The notes: a model not told the origin generated them from the sequence alone. Positions 52,915-62,232 are shown, counted from the first letter of the stretch. The stretch is DNA of 64,000 nucleotides from Haemophilus_D parainfluenzae_AD (GCF_001679325.1 NZ_LZMX01000001.1); one strand, 5' to 3'. Numbers and translations are program-made.

Positions 52915-53700
52915 ATGAAAGCAATTCAGCCCGAAGATCAGGGATATTGGCTGTTCACCAAAGGATCGATGATTTATTGGCAGGAAAATGATCTGCCTTT
53001 CGGATCAGCAAAGGAACTCGGCCTCACAACACAAAAAGCAATGTTGCTCGGGAAATGGAAATCACAACCTTTATGGCTTGTGGCAGAAAATGAGCAAGAT
53101 GAACGAGAATATCTTTCCTTACGAAGTTTGTTGTCCTTACTGACTGAAGATTTTCATTTATTAAGCCGAGGCGTGGAAATCAATCATTTTCTGAAAACCC
53201 ACCAATTCTGCGGAAAGTGCGGCCAAAAAGCGGAACAAACCCACGATGAGCTAGCGGTTCAATGCACAAGTTGCAGCTATCGTACTTACCCAGTTATTTG
53301 CCCTTCGATCATTGTCGCCGTTCGCCGTGGCACAGAGATTTTATTAGCCAACCATAAACGCCATTACACACCAGGCAAAGCCGGTATTTACACCACGCTA
53401 GCAGGTTTTGTGGAAGTAGGTGAAACCTTCGAAGATGCCGTTCGTCGCGAAGTGTTTGAAGAAACCGGCATTCGCATTAAAAATATTCGCTATTTCGGTA
53501 GCCAACCTTGGGCATTCCCAAATTCACAAATGGTGGGTTTTTTAGCTGATTACGACAGCGGGGACATTCAACTGCAAGAAACGGAACTGCATGATGCACA
53601 ATGGTTTTCTAGCGCTGCCCCCTTGCCAGAATTACCGCCAACAGGTACTATCGCACTCAAATTAATTAATGCTACGCTTGAGCTTTGCAAAGCGGAATAA
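52915..53700 (+). CDS. nudC: NAD+ diphosphatase / RNA NAD-decapping enzyme NudC
   Basis: Nudix hydrolase that removes NAD caps from RNA 5' ends and hydrolyses NADH. From the ATG at 52915 it has 261 residues. A four-Cys zinc site is seen in FCGKCGQKAEQTHDELAVQCTSCSY (about residues 99-123); the Nudix box GFVEVGETFEDAVRREVFEETGI follows (about 163-185) and the NADH-specific SQPWAFPNSQ (about 195-204). The longer start at 52882 overlaps an uptake signal and has no homology. hemE starts 20 bp later. Confidence 0.96.
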   Translation: MKAIQPEDQGYWLFTKGSMIYWQENDLPFGSAKELGLTTQKAMLLGKWKSQPLWLVAENEQDEREYLSLRSLLSLLTEDFHLLSRGVEINHFLKTHQFCGKCGQKAEQTHDELAVQCTSCSYRTYPVICPSIIVAVRRGTEILLANHKRHYTPGKAGIYTTLAGFVEVGETFEDAVRREVFEETGIRIKNIRYFGSQPWAFPNSQMVGFLADYDSGDIQLQETELHDAQWFSSAAPLPELPPTGTIALKLINATLELCKAE

Positions 53701-53719
53701 AATAAATAAAGGAAAGCCC

Positions 53720-54784
53720 ATGTCTGAATTAAAAAATGATCGTTATTTAAAAGCCTTATTACGCGAACCAGTGGATATGACCCCCGTATGGATGATGCGC
53801 CAAGCGGGGCGCTATTTGCCTGAATATAAAGCAACGCGTGCAGAAGCGGGCGATTTTATGTCTCTTTGCCGTAATGCGGATTTAGCTTGCGAAGTCACCT
53901 TACAGCCACTTCGTCGCTATGCTTTAGACGCTGCCATTTTGTTCTCAGATATTTTAACTATTCCTGATGCAATGGGCTTAGGCTTAAGTTTTGGTGCTGG
54001 TGAAGGCCCGAAATTTGCTCATCCAATTAAAAATAAAAGTGCGGTCGAAAATTTACCGATTCCTGACCCTGAAGGCGAACTTCAATATGTGATGAATGCG
54101 GTGCGCACAATTCGTCGCGAACTAAAAGGCGAAGTGCCACTGATTGGTTTCTCTGGTAGCCCGTGGACACTGGCAACGTATATGGTTGAAGGTGGTAGCA
54201 GCAAAACCTTCAATAAAATCAAAAAAATGATGTATGCCGAACCGCAAACCTTGCATCTTTTATTAGATAAAGTGGCGGATTCCGTCATTTTATATTTAAA
54301 CGCGCAAATCAAAGCCGGCGCACAAGCGGTGATGGTATTTGATACTTGGGGCGGAGTGTTAGGTCATCGTGAATATTTAGACTTCTCTCTACAATATATG
54401 CATAAAATCGTCGATGGTTTAATTCGTGAACATGATGGCCGTAAAGTGCCCGTGACTTTATTTACTAAAGGCGGCGGTTTATGGTTAGAAGCCATGGCTA
54501 ATACAGGCTGTGATGCGCTAGGATTAGACTGGACAGTTAATTTGGCAGATGCAAAAGCGCGTGTAGGTCATAAAGTAGCGCTACAAGGCAATATGGATCC
54601 AAGCGTGTTATATGCACCTGCAGAGCGTATTGAGCAAGAAGTGCGGTCAATTTTAGCTGATTTTGGGCAAGGCAGTGGACATGTATTTAATTTAGGTCAT
54701 GGTATTCACCAAGATGTGCCGGAAAGTGCGCCAAAAATCTTCGTGGATGCTATCCATGAGTTCTCTAAAGCCTATCATAAATAA
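53720..54784 (+). CDS. hemE: Uroporphyrinogen decarboxylase
   Basis: Decarboxylates uroporphyrinogen III to coproporphyrinogen III. From the ATG at 53720 (AAAGGAAAGCCC upstream) it has 354 residues. Signatures: PVWMMRQAGRYLPEY (about 19-33), the catalytic Asp in ILFSDILTIPDAMG, GFSGSPWTLATYM and the C-terminal GHGIHQDVPE. A heme-synthesis gene makes the organism different from the hemin-requiring H. influenzae (V and X factor) if the rest of the pathway is present; H. parainfluenzae is known to make its own heme. Two uptake signals lie inside the gene. Confidence 0.97.
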   Translation: MSELKNDRYLKALLREPVDMTPVWMMRQAGRYLPEYKATRAEAGDFMSLCRNADLACEVTLQPLRRYALDAAILFSDILTIPDAMGLGLSFGAGEGPKFAHPIKNKSAVENLPIPDPEGELQYVMNAVRTIRRELKGEVPLIGFSGSPWTLATYMVEGGSSKTFNKIKKMMYAEPQTLHLLLDKVADSVILYLNAQIKAGAQAVMVFDTWGGVLGHREYLDFSLQYMHKIVDGLIREHDGRKVPVTLFTKGGGLWLEAMANTGCDALGLDWTVNLADAKARVGHKVALQGNMDPSVLYAPAERIEQEVRSILADFGQGSGHVFNLGHGIHQDVPESAPKIFVDAIHEFSKAYHK

Positions 54785-54795
54785 GCGAGAAGAAA

Positions 54796-55386
54796 ATGCG
54801 AAATCCGATTCACAAGCGTCTCGAAAATGTTGAAAGCTGGCAACATCTAACCTTTATGGCCTGCTTATGCGAACGCATGGCACCGAACTTTGCCCTGTTT
54901 TGTCAAATGACAGAACAGGAGCAAGCAGAAAAGACCTATCACAACATTTTAAACTTAGTGTGGGAATTTCTAACCGTTAAAGGGGCGAAAATCAATTTCG
55001 AAAACCAATTAGAGAAGCTCGAAGAAATTATTCCTAATGTGAATGATTACGACTTCTTTGGTGTGGTGCCCGCCCTCGATGCTTGTGAAGCGTTAGGTGA
55101 ATTGTTGCATGCTATTATTGCAGGCGAAACATTAGAAAAAGCGATTCAAATCAGCCAAATTTCACTAGGCACAGTTTGTTCTTTGTTAGAAACACAAGAA
55201 AATCGTGATCTTTCCGAAGCAGAACTAAAAACCCGTGAAGAAATTGAAGAAGAACTTGACCTTCAATGGCAAATCTATCGATTACTCAAAGACTGTGAAA
55301 AACGCGATGTAGACTTAATTTTATCTCTCCGAAATGAGATCAAACAGGAGGGAATCTCCAATATTGGTATAAAAATTGAGCAATAA
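54796..55386 (+). CDS. yjaG: YjaG-family (DUF416) protein
   Basis: A 196-residue acidic soluble protein of the DUF416/YjaG family, recognised by length, the QHLTFMACLCERMAPNFALF and NDYDFFGVVPALDACEALGELLHAII segments, and location between hemE and hupA, the E. coli order. Its function is unknown. It starts 11 bp after hemE and is probably co-transcribed with it. Confidence 0.92.
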   Translation: MRNPIHKRLENVESWQHLTFMACLCERMAPNFALFCQMTEQEQAEKTYHNILNLVWEFLTVKGAKINFENQLEKLEEIIPNVNDYDFFGVVPALDACEALGELLHAIIAGETLEKAIQISQISLGTVCSLLETQENRDLSEAELKTREEIEEELDLQWQIYRLLKDCEKRDVDLILSLRNEIKQEGISNIGIKIEQ

Positions 55387-55522
55387 CGTGAGATTTATCA
55401 CAATTTTTGCAAATCGTGCTTTTATTTCCTAGAAAGTTAGATTATCCTTTCTTAAGCCATAGTTGGTTACAGGCCTCTTACTTAACAGAGTCAAATTTTA
55501 ATTTAACAAAAGGTACAAATTT

Positions 55523-55795
55523 ATGAACAAAACAGATTTAATCGATGCAATTGCAAGTGCTGCTGAATTAAATAAAAAACAAGCTAAAGCTGCATTAGAA
55601 GCTACTTTAGCTGCTATCACTGGTAGCCTTAAAAAAGGTGAACCAGTTCAGTTAATCGGTTTTGGTACATTTAAAGTAAATAAACGTGCAGCTCGTACTG
55701 GACGTAACCCACAAACTGGTGCGGAAATCAAAATCGCAGCATCTAAAGTTCCTGCATTCGTATCTGGTAAAGCATTAAAAGACGCAATCAAATAA
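55523..55795 (+). CDS. hupA: DNA-binding protein HU-alpha
   Basis: Small nucleoid-associated protein that bends and compacts DNA. It has 90 residues with the family core MNKTDLIDAIASAAELNKKQAKAALEATLAAITGSLKKG, the GTFKVNKRAARTGRNPQTG arm (intercalating Pro near residue 63) and SGKALKDAIK at the end. AAAGGTAC precedes the ATG. It lies 136 bp after yjaG and has its own terminator. Confidence 0.98.
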   Translation: MNKTDLIDAIASAAELNKKQAKAALEATLAAITGSLKKGEPVQLIGFGTFKVNKRAARTGRNPQTGAEIKIAASKVPAFVSGKALKDAIK

Positions 55796-55820
55796 TTTGT
55801 CTTAAAACGGACTTTAATTG

Positions 55821-55844
55821 AACCCTGCTTTGTCAGGGTTTTTT
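55821..55844 (+). terminator. Terminator of hupA
   Basis: A 7-bp stem, AACCCTG (55821-55827) with CAGGGTT (55834-55840), a 6-nt loop, followed by TTTT. Confidence 0.92.
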
Positions 55845-55921
55845 GTTGCCTAAATTTTAGCTTTACAATCATCATTTTGCTTATATAATTCCGAACCGAA
55901 ACTTATTACGGAATATAAATA

Positions 55922-56704
55922 ATGAAACGAAACATTCAACACCGAAATACCCAACAACGCAGACATGCCATCATGCAACTTCTGCAGGAACAAGGTGAAG
56001 TCAGTGTAGAACAGCTAGTACAGTTATTTGACACCTCTGAAGTGACGATTCGAAAAGATCTCACTGCATTAGAAAGTAATGGTTTCCTTCTTCGTAAATA
56101 CGGTGGTGCAATTTTAATGCCACAAGAAATCATCGAAGAAGAACAAGATGATGAACTTTCGCAACGAAAGTTAGTCTTAGCAAAGGCTGCCGCAGAACGT
56201 ATTCGTGATCACAACCGCATTATTGTGGATAGTGGCAGCACAACCGCCGCCTTGATTAAACAACTTAATCGCAAGCAAGGCTTGGTTGTGATGACGAATT
56301 CGCTTTCGGTGGCCACCGCATTACATTCACTCGAAAATGAACCGACGCTCTTAATGACGGGAGGCACTTGGGACACACGTTCCGAATCCTTCCAAGGCAA
56401 TATTGCCGAGCAAGTGCTACGTTCTTATGATTTTGATCAATTATTTATTGGTGCCGATGGCATTGATTTAGAACGTGGTACAACAACATTTAATGAGCTG
56501 GTTCGCTTAAGCCAAGTGATGGCTGAAGTGTCTCGTGAAGTGATTGTGATGGTGGAATCACAAAAAATTGGCAGAAAAATGCCAAATGTGGAATTAACCT
56601 GGCAGCAAATTGATGTACTGATTACCGATAACAAATTATCTCAGGCCGACAAAGAAGCCATAATGGCGCAAGGCGTAGAAGTAATTTGTGTAGACGTGGC
56701 ATAA
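55922..56704 (+). CDS. DeoR/GlpR-family transcriptional regulator
   Basis: A 260-residue regulator with an N-terminal DeoR helix-turn-helix (RRHAIMQLLQEQGEVSVEQLVQLFDTSEVTIRKDLTALE, about residues 17-55), the following KYGGAI motif and a C-terminal sugar-phosphate sensor domain (DSGSTTAALIKQL, MTNSLSVATAL, GADGIDLERGTTTFN). It lies directly before glmS (50 bp) and may respond to an amino-sugar phosphate such as GlcN-6-P; this link is inference from position. It is not AgaR or GlpR by context. Confidence 0.9.
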   Translation: MKRNIQHRNTQQRRHAIMQLLQEQGEVSVEQLVQLFDTSEVTIRKDLTALESNGFLLRKYGGAILMPQEIIEEEQDDELSQRKLVLAKAAAERIRDHNRIIVDSGSTTAALIKQLNRKQGLVVMTNSLSVATALHSLENEPTLLMTGGTWDTRSESFQGNIAEQVLRSYDFDQLFIGADGIDLERGTTTFNELVRLSQVMAEVSREVIVMVESQKIGRKMPNVELTWQQIDVLITDNKLSQADKEAIMAQGVEVICVDVA

Positions 56705-56754
56705 AGTGCGGTCAGAAAAACAAGACTTTTAATTTTAGTAAATAAGGAAAAACT

Positions 56755-58587
56755 ATGTGTGGTATTGTTGGTGCGGTAGCACAACGTGATGTAGCAGAAA
56801 TTTTAATTAACGGTTTACACCGCTTAGAGTATCGTGGTTATGATTCTGCAGGTGTGGCTGTTGTGGATCCAAACCATGAATTACACCGCGTGCGCTGCTT
56901 GGGTAAAGTAAAAGCCCTTGATGAAGCAGTTGCGGTAAAACCATTAATTGGTGGTACAGGGATTGCACACACTCGTTGGGCAACTCATGGTGAACCGTCT
57001 GAGGCCAATGCTCACCCGCATACTTCGGGCAACTTTGCTGTCGTCCATAACGGCATCATCGAAAACCACGAAGAATTACGTGAATTACTAAAATCACGTG
57101 GCTATGTGTTCAATTCTCAAACCGATACCGAAGTGATCGCTCACCTTGTTAATTGGGAGATGCGTACAGCCTCAACTCTTCTTGAAGCTGTTCAAAAAAC
57201 CGTAAAACAACTTACTGGCGCATACGGTATGGTGGTATTAGATCGTGAGCATCCAGAACATTTAGTTGCTGCTCGTTCAGGTAGCCCATTGGTGATTGGT
57301 TTAGGGATCGGCGAAAACTTCCTTGCATCTGACCAACTCGCGTTATTAAGCGTAACTCGTCGTTTCATCTATTTAGAAGAAGGCGATATTGCAGAAATTA
57401 CACGTCGTACCGTGGATATTTACGATGCGAATGGTCAGAAAGTAGAACGTGAAGTGCACGAATCTAACCTTGAAAATGATGCGGCAGAAAAAGGTAAATT
57501 CCGCCATTTCATGCAAAAAGAAATCTATGAGCAACCAAATGCATTAATCAACACGATGGAAGGTCGTATTCTTCATAATAATGTAATTGTGGATGCTATT
57601 GGTAATGGCGCAGCAGAAATCTTAGAAAAAATTGAACACATTCAAATCGTGGCTTGTGGTACCTCATATAATGCAGGGATGACCGCTCGTTACTGGTTTG
57701 AAGCACTAGCTGGCGTGAGCTGTGATGTCGAAATCGCGTCTGAATTCCGCTATCGCAAATTTGTCACTCGCCCAAATAGCTTATTAGTAACCATCTCTCA
57801 ATCAGGTGAAACGGCAGATACCCTTGCCGCACTTCGTCTTGCAAAAGAAAAAGGTTATATGGCTGCCTTAACGATCTGTAACGTATCAAGTTCATCTTTA
57901 GTGCGTGAATCGGATCTTGCCTTCATGACTCGTGCAGGCGTTGAAGTCGGTGTGGCATCAACAAAAGCCTTTACCACTCAGTTGGCCGCATTATTAATGT
58001 TAGTCACTGCAATTGGTAAAGTAAAAGGCAATATCTCAAACGAACAAGAAGTGGAAATTGTAAAAGCGTTACAATCACTTCCAGCTGAAGTTGAAAAAGC
58101 CCTTGCATTTGATAAAGACATCGAAGCGTTAGCAGAAGATTTTGCCGAGAAAAATCATGCGCTTTTCTTAGGTCGTGGTGAGTTCTACCCTATCGCTATG
58201 GAAGCTTCATTGAAATTAAAAGAAATTTCTTATATTCATGCTGAAGCTTATGCGGCGGGTGAATTAAAACATGGTCCACTCGCCTTAATCGATGCAGATA
58301 TGCCGGTTATCGTGGTTGCACCAAACAATGAATTGCTTGAAAAAGTGAAATCAAACATTGAAGAGGTACGCGCACGTGGTGGTCAGCTTTATGTGTTCGC
58401 TGATAAAGAAGCGGGCTTCACACCAAGCGAAGGCATGAAAATCATCACAATGCCAAAAGTGAATGAAATTATTGCGCCAATTTTCTACACCGTTCCAATG
58501 CAATTATTGTCATACCATGTGGCATTAATTAAAGGAACCGACGTGGACCAACCTCGTAACTTAGCTAAATCGGTAACGGTAGAATAA
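56755..58587 (+). CDS. glmS: Glucosamine-fructose-6-phosphate aminotransferase (isomerizing)
   Basis: Makes GlcN-6-P from fructose-6-P and glutamine, the entry to peptidoglycan and LPS precursors. It has 610 residues. The N-terminal nucleophile is Cys2 in MCGIVGAVAQ; the glutaminase domain holds RWATHGEPSEANAHPH and HNGIIENHEE. Two SIS domains follow (about 285-425 and 460-600) with CGTSYNAG and ISQSGETADT. The C-terminal PRNLAKSVTVE is canonical. No glmS ribozyme is present, as expected outside Firmicutes. The DeoR gene precedes it. Confidence 0.98.
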   Translation: MCGIVGAVAQRDVAEILINGLHRLEYRGYDSAGVAVVDPNHELHRVRCLGKVKALDEAVAVKPLIGGTGIAHTRWATHGEPSEANAHPHTSGNFAVVHNGIIENHEELRELLKSRGYVFNSQTDTEVIAHLVNWEMRTASTLLEAVQKTVKQLTGAYGMVVLDREHPEHLVAARSGSPLVIGLGIGENFLASDQLALLSVTRRFIYLEEGDIAEITRRTVDIYDANGQKVEREVHESNLENDAAEKGKFRHFMQKEIYEQPNALINTMEGRILHNNVIVDAIGNGAAEILEKIEHIQIVACGTSYNAGMTARYWFEALAGVSCDVEIASEFRYRKFVTRPNSLLVTISQSGETADTLAALRLAKEKGYMAALTICNVSSSSLVRESDLAFMTRAGVEVGVASTKAFTTQLAALLMLVTAIGKVKGNISNEQEVEIVKALQSLPAEVEKALAFDKDIEALAEDFAEKNHALFLGRGEFYPIAMEASLKLKEISYIHAEAYAAGELKHGPLALIDADMPVIVVAPNNELLEKVKSNIEEVRARGGQLYVFADKEAGFTPSEGMKIITMPKVNEIIAPIFYTVPMQLLSYHVALIKGTDVDQPRNLAKSVTVE

Positions 58588-58619
58588 AGTGCGGTTGAAA
58601 ATTAGCACGTTTTAATACA

Positions 58620-58649
58620 AAAAAGCACAGGTTTAATCCTGTGCTTTTT
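58620..58649. terminator. Bidirectional terminator between glmS and lpxH
   Basis: A 12-bp perfect stem, AAAAAGCACAGG (58620-58631) with CCTGTGCTTTTT (58638-58649), between convergent genes. Confidence 0.94.
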
Positions 58650-58651
58650 GT

Positions 58652-59356
58652 TTAAATAAACCGATAACCGTTTTCTGTCACTTCCAAAATGGAGGCATAA
58701 TCCTTTCGCCAATCGCCTAACACAATGCGCGTGTATGTTTCTTCCTGATGAATGGCTTCTCGATGTGTATGACCGTGAATTAATCGTTCCACGCCAAATG
58801 CTTTCACCATTTGTGCTGTAAACGCTAAATTCACATCCATGATATCCAGTGACTTATATTGTTTATCTTGTTTACTCTTCGCGCGAATTTTCTCTGCAAT
58901 TTTTAACCGCACTTTTAATGGCAAACATAAAAACAATCTTTGTCGCCATTTTTGATGCACTTTTCGGCGAAATTGTTGATATTTCACATCATCAATACAT
59001 AAGGTATCACCATGACAAATTAAGGTTTTTACACCATAAAGATCAACACAATGATAATCTGGCAATAAGGTTAAACCACAATCTTGTGCAAATTTTTTCC
59101 CCAGCAGAAAATCACGATTGCCATGAATGAAATAACAAGCGATGCCCTTTTCTGTTAGGTTTTTGATTTGGTGTTTGACTTGTGAGATTAAAGGTGAGGT
59201 CTCATCATCACCAATCCAAAAATCAAAAAGATCTCCCAAAATATAAACCGCTTGTGCTTCTTGCGCTTTGTTTTGCATAAAATCGTTAAAAAGTGCGGTT
59301 AATTCCGGATACGTTTCGCTCAAATGAAGATCTGCAATAAAATAAATGGGTTTCAT
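58652..59356 (-). CDS. lpxH: UDP-2,3-diacylglucosamine diphosphatase
   Basis: Hydrolyses UDP-2,3-diacylglucosamine to lipid X in lipid A synthesis. A 234-residue calcineurin-like phosphoesterase with IADLHLSETYPEL (residues 7-19), YILGDLFDFWIGDDE, IHGNRDFLLGK, and the metal-binding HGDTLC and IHGHTHREAIH. It is convergent with glmS and divergent from plsC, also a lipid gene. Confidence 0.97.
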   Translation of the reverse strand: MKPIYFIADLHLSETYPELTALFNDFMQNKAQEAQAVYILGDLFDFWIGDDETSPLISQVKHQIKNLTEKGIACYFIHGNRDFLLGKKFAQDCGLTLLPDYHCVDLYGVKTLICHGDTLCIDDVKYQQFRRKVHQKWRQRLFLCLPLKVRLKIAEKIRAKSKQDKQYKSLDIMDVNLAFTAQMVKAFGVERLIHGHTHREAIHQEETYTRIVLGDWRKDYASILEVTENGYRFI

Positions 59357-59443
59357 AACTATTCCGTCATTTTTTTCATTAGATTAGCACACATTTTTGT
59401 GTAATTTGCTATACTTTCCAAAAATTTTAATTAGGTATTTTCT

Positions 59444-60166
59444 ATGTTAAAAATCGCCAGAATTGTCATCGTTGCACTTTGTTGTATTTTAATTTGTGTG
59501 CTTGGTACGATCTATTCCTTTATTTGTTTCAGAAACCCAAGCAATGTGGGCATTATGGCTCGCTGGTTTGGACGTTTATTCCCTTTATTTGGCTTAAATG
59601 TAGAACACCGCTTTCCACAAAATAAAGAGAATATGCCGCGCTGTATTTACATCGGTAACCACCAAAATAATTTCGATATGGTGACCATCTCTTACATGGT
59701 ACTTCCACGCACGGTAAGTGTGGGTAAAAAAAGCCTAATTTGGATTCCATTCTTCGGTATTTTATACTGGGTGACGGGCAATATTTTCTTAGATCGTGAA
59801 AATCGTTCTAAAGCACATAGTACCATGACTGAGCTTGCTCGCCGTATCAATAAAGATAATCTATCAATTTGGATGTTCCCTGAAGGCACACGTAGCCGTG
59901 GTCGTGGTTTATTGCCATTCAAAACAGGCGCATTCCATGCAGCGATTGCGGCTGGCGTACCAATCGTACCTGTTGTATGCTCAACAACTCACAACAAAAT
60001 TGATTTAAATCGCTGGGATAACGGCAAGGTGATTTGTGAAATGATGGACCCGATTGATGTATCATCATACACAAAAGACAATGTTCGCGAACTTGCCTCT
60101 TACTGCCATGATTTAATGGAAAAACGCATTGCCGAACTCGATGCGGAAATTGCGCAAGGAAAATAA
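59444..60166 (+). CDS. plsC: 1-acyl-sn-glycerol-3-phosphate acyltransferase
   Basis: Acylates lysophosphatidic acid at sn-2 to give phosphatidic acid; the step after PlsB. It has 240 residues with an N-terminal transmembrane segment (residues 5-27) and acyltransferase motifs NHQNNFDMVTIS (HX4D-type, about 73-84), FLDRENRSKA, and FPEGTRSRGRGLLPFKTG (about 145-162). The following ftsP ATG starts one base after the stop TAA. Operon plsC-ftsP as in E. coli (parC-plsC-sufI). Confidence 0.96.
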   Translation: MLKIARIVIVALCCILICVLGTIYSFICFRNPSNVGIMARWFGRLFPLFGLNVEHRFPQNKENMPRCIYIGNHQNNFDMVTISYMVLPRTVSVGKKSLIWIPFFGILYWVTGNIFLDRENRSKAHSTMTELARRINKDNLSIWMFPEGTRSRGRGLLPFKTGAFHAAIAAGVPIVPVVCSTTHNKIDLNRWDNGKVICEMMDPIDVSSYTKDNVRELASYCHDLMEKRIAELDAEIAQGK

Positions 60167-60167
60167 T

Positions 60168-61577
60168 ATGTTGCGTCTTTCTCGTCGCCAATTATTAAAA
60201 ACTACTGCAATTTCAACCGCACTTGCTGCCACACCTCAATCGGTATTAGCGGCATCCCGTGAAAAATTAACTATTCCTCCATTGATGGAAGCAAAACGTG
60301 GCCGTCCCATTATTCTTAATATGGAAGAAACCGGCTACAAGTTAGATGGTTCCCATAGTGTCAGTGTATGGGGCTTTAACGGCAATTATCTTGGACCCAC
60401 TATTCGCATCAAATCGGGTTCTTTTGCAAAACTCAATTATCACAACAATTTGCCACAAAGCATTGCTCTCTCTATTCAGGGATTACAAGCCAGTGGCGAA
60501 TTATTTGGTGGCGCCGCAAAAGTCCTCAAAAAAGGGGAATCTTGGGCACCGATTATTCCAATTGACCAACCTGCTGCGACTTGTTGGTATCGCTCTGCGA
60601 CCTTGGCTAACTCGGCTTATCAAACTTATCGCGGCATCGTCGGGATGTGGTTGATTGAGGATGATCAAAGCTTAAAATCTCAGCTACCTCATAAATACGG
60701 TGTGGACGATATTCCATTAATCTTACAAGACATGGAGTTTAATGGTGATGGATTGCAATTATTTAAGCAAAATCAACCGCACTTTGTCGGCAACCGCCTT
60801 CTTGTGAATGGACAAGAAGCGCCTTATCTTGAAGTCCCGCGCGGTTGGATACGTTTACGTTTACTCAATGCTTCATTAGCAAGAGCCTACGATCTCCGTT
60901 TAGATAACGAACAAGACATGTTGCTCATTGCAAGAGATTTAGGCTTTTTATCACAAGGCAAAGCGATTAACTCTCTTATTCTTGCACCAGGTGAACGAGC
61001 AGAAGTGCTAGTCAATTTAAGCGAAGGGGAAGGTGTATCACTTATTTCGAGCGTAAAACGTGGTTTCTTCGATAAAATCAAAAATGTCTTCAGTTCAGGT
61101 AATGATTTTGCCGATAACACTGTTTTAGAACTTCGTCCACTTGGTGAAATCTCTGCATTCAACAAAAAAATGAATGAGTCATTCAATACTGATGCCACGG
61201 CTATGCTCGAAAGTAAAATCGCCCAAGAACGCACCTTTGAACTAGATGTGACTAACGGCTTAATTAACAAACAACGTTTTGATCCGCGTCGAGTTGATGT
61301 TTCAGCTAAAGTCGGTACTGTCGAACGTTGGATTATCAACAGCTCGTTGCCTGTCGGTTTTACCATTCAGAGTGCAAAATTTGTTATTGAAAATCAAGAT
61401 GACGTCAATATCAGTCCAACTGAACTTGTTTGGAAAGACACCGTTTGGGTGAAAAAGAAAGTACAAATTTTAGTAAAATTTGAGCAACCTTCATCAAATA
61501 GCCATCCTTTTTTATTTGGTGCATCAAATTTGATGTTAGCTGATATGGGATGTATCGGAATGATGGTTATTCAATAA
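60168..61577 (+). CDS. ftsP: Cell division protein FtsP (SufI)
   Basis: Periplasmic Tat-exported multicopper-oxidase-like protein that protects the divisome under stress. From the ATG at 60168 it has 469 residues and begins MLRLSRRQLLKTTAIST, a twin-arginine signal peptide (SRRQLLK) ending in VLAAS. Three cupredoxin domains follow; the copper-binding HXH pairs expected in active oxidases are missing, consistent with FtsP being non-enzymatic. The in-frame start at 60129 overlaps plsC and lacks a signal. Confidence 0.94.
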   Translation: MLRLSRRQLLKTTAISTALAATPQSVLAASREKLTIPPLMEAKRGRPIILNMEETGYKLDGSHSVSVWGFNGNYLGPTIRIKSGSFAKLNYHNNLPQSIALSIQGLQASGELFGGAAKVLKKGESWAPIIPIDQPAATCWYRSATLANSAYQTYRGIVGMWLIEDDQSLKSQLPHKYGVDDIPLILQDMEFNGDGLQLFKQNQPHFVGNRLLVNGQEAPYLEVPRGWIRLRLLNASLARAYDLRLDNEQDMLLIARDLGFLSQGKAINSLILAPGERAEVLVNLSEGEGVSLISSVKRGFFDKIKNVFSSGNDFADNTVLELRPLGEISAFNKKMNESFNTDATAMLESKIAQERTFELDVTNGLINKQRFDPRRVDVSAKVGTVERWIINSSLPVGFTIQSAKFVIENQDDVNISPTELVWKDTVWVKKKVQILVKFEQPSSNSHPFLFGASNLMLADMGCIGMMVIQ

Positions 61578-61608
61578 AACCAACTTATTACATAAAAAGG
61601 AATCAAAA

Positions 61609-62088
61609 ATGAAAAAATTAACCTTCTTCTTAGCAACAATATTTCCAATCTCGGCCCTGGCTGTAACCGAACAATCAAAAGACACTAAACAACAAGCTGA
61701 CGAGCCTCATATTTATCTTTCTATCTTTGATAGAACCCAAATGCCCTCAGTCGATTTACATAAAAAAGAAATTTCTCGTTCTAATAAAAATGAGAAAGTA
61801 TGTTGGATTGCAACAGGACATTTCAGAAAAACTGTCAATGTCACTGAAACATTCAAAGCACAGGCTAAAAGTCAAATGGAGTTCAATGACGCGACTAATG
61901 GACAAATAACATCATCCCCTAATAAAAAAACTCACAGCATTAGTTATACTGCCAAACCGTTAGAAAATGGAAAATATGTAACAAATTGCTGGGAATTCGG
62001 TCGATGGGACCCTACCGGTAAATATGTACTTACTGTAAAAATTGGAAAACATGAATTTGAAAAACAAGTTTTCTATGTAACTGAGTAA
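61609..62088 (+). CDS. Putative secreted protein of unknown function
   Basis: A 159-residue protein with a Sec signal peptide (MKKLTFFLATIFPISALA) and a mature beta-rich, Lys/Asn/Thr-rich domain. Two cysteines (KVCWIAT and TNCWEFG, about residues 65 and 125) sit next to Trp and probably form a disulfide. The last third, GKYVLTVKIGKHEFEKQVFYVTE, resembles an Ig-like edge strand. AAGGAATC precedes the ATG, 31 bp after ftsP. Lower GC and many AA/TT codons suggest a locally variable gene. I do not recognise a family. Confidence 0.7.
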   Translation: MKKLTFFLATIFPISALAVTEQSKDTKQQADEPHIYLSIFDRTQMPSVDLHKKEISRSNKNEKVCWIATGHFRKTVNVTETFKAQAKSQMEFNDATNGQITSSPNKKTHSISYTAKPLENGKYVTNCWEFGRWDPTGKYVLTVKIGKHEFEKQVFYVTE

Positions 62089-62151
62089 TTAAAAATATCC
62101 AAAAATGACTGCACTTTAAATGGTAATATTTGGTAACTTAAGTCTAAAAAG

Positions 62152-62177
62152 CCGCCTGAAATTCAATTTTCAGGCGG
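62152..62177 (+). terminator. Terminator after the secreted-protein gene
   Basis: A 10-bp stem, CCGCCTGAAA (62152-62161) with TTTCAGGCGG (62168-62177), flanked by AAAAAG and TCTTTG. Confidence 0.85.
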
Positions 62178-62232
62178 TCTTTGTTTATTCTAAGAACGAT
62201 GACAAACCAACTCATTATTCAAGGAGCAAAAC

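Noticed and set aside
56640..56760. Search for a glmS ribozyme or riboswitch
   Set aside because: Only 50 bp separate the DeoR gene and glmS; no room for it and no core motif.
60887..61366. 159-codon minus-strand reading frame opposite ftsP
   Set aside because: The plus strand encodes full-length FtsP homology; the antisense frame has no recognisable feature.
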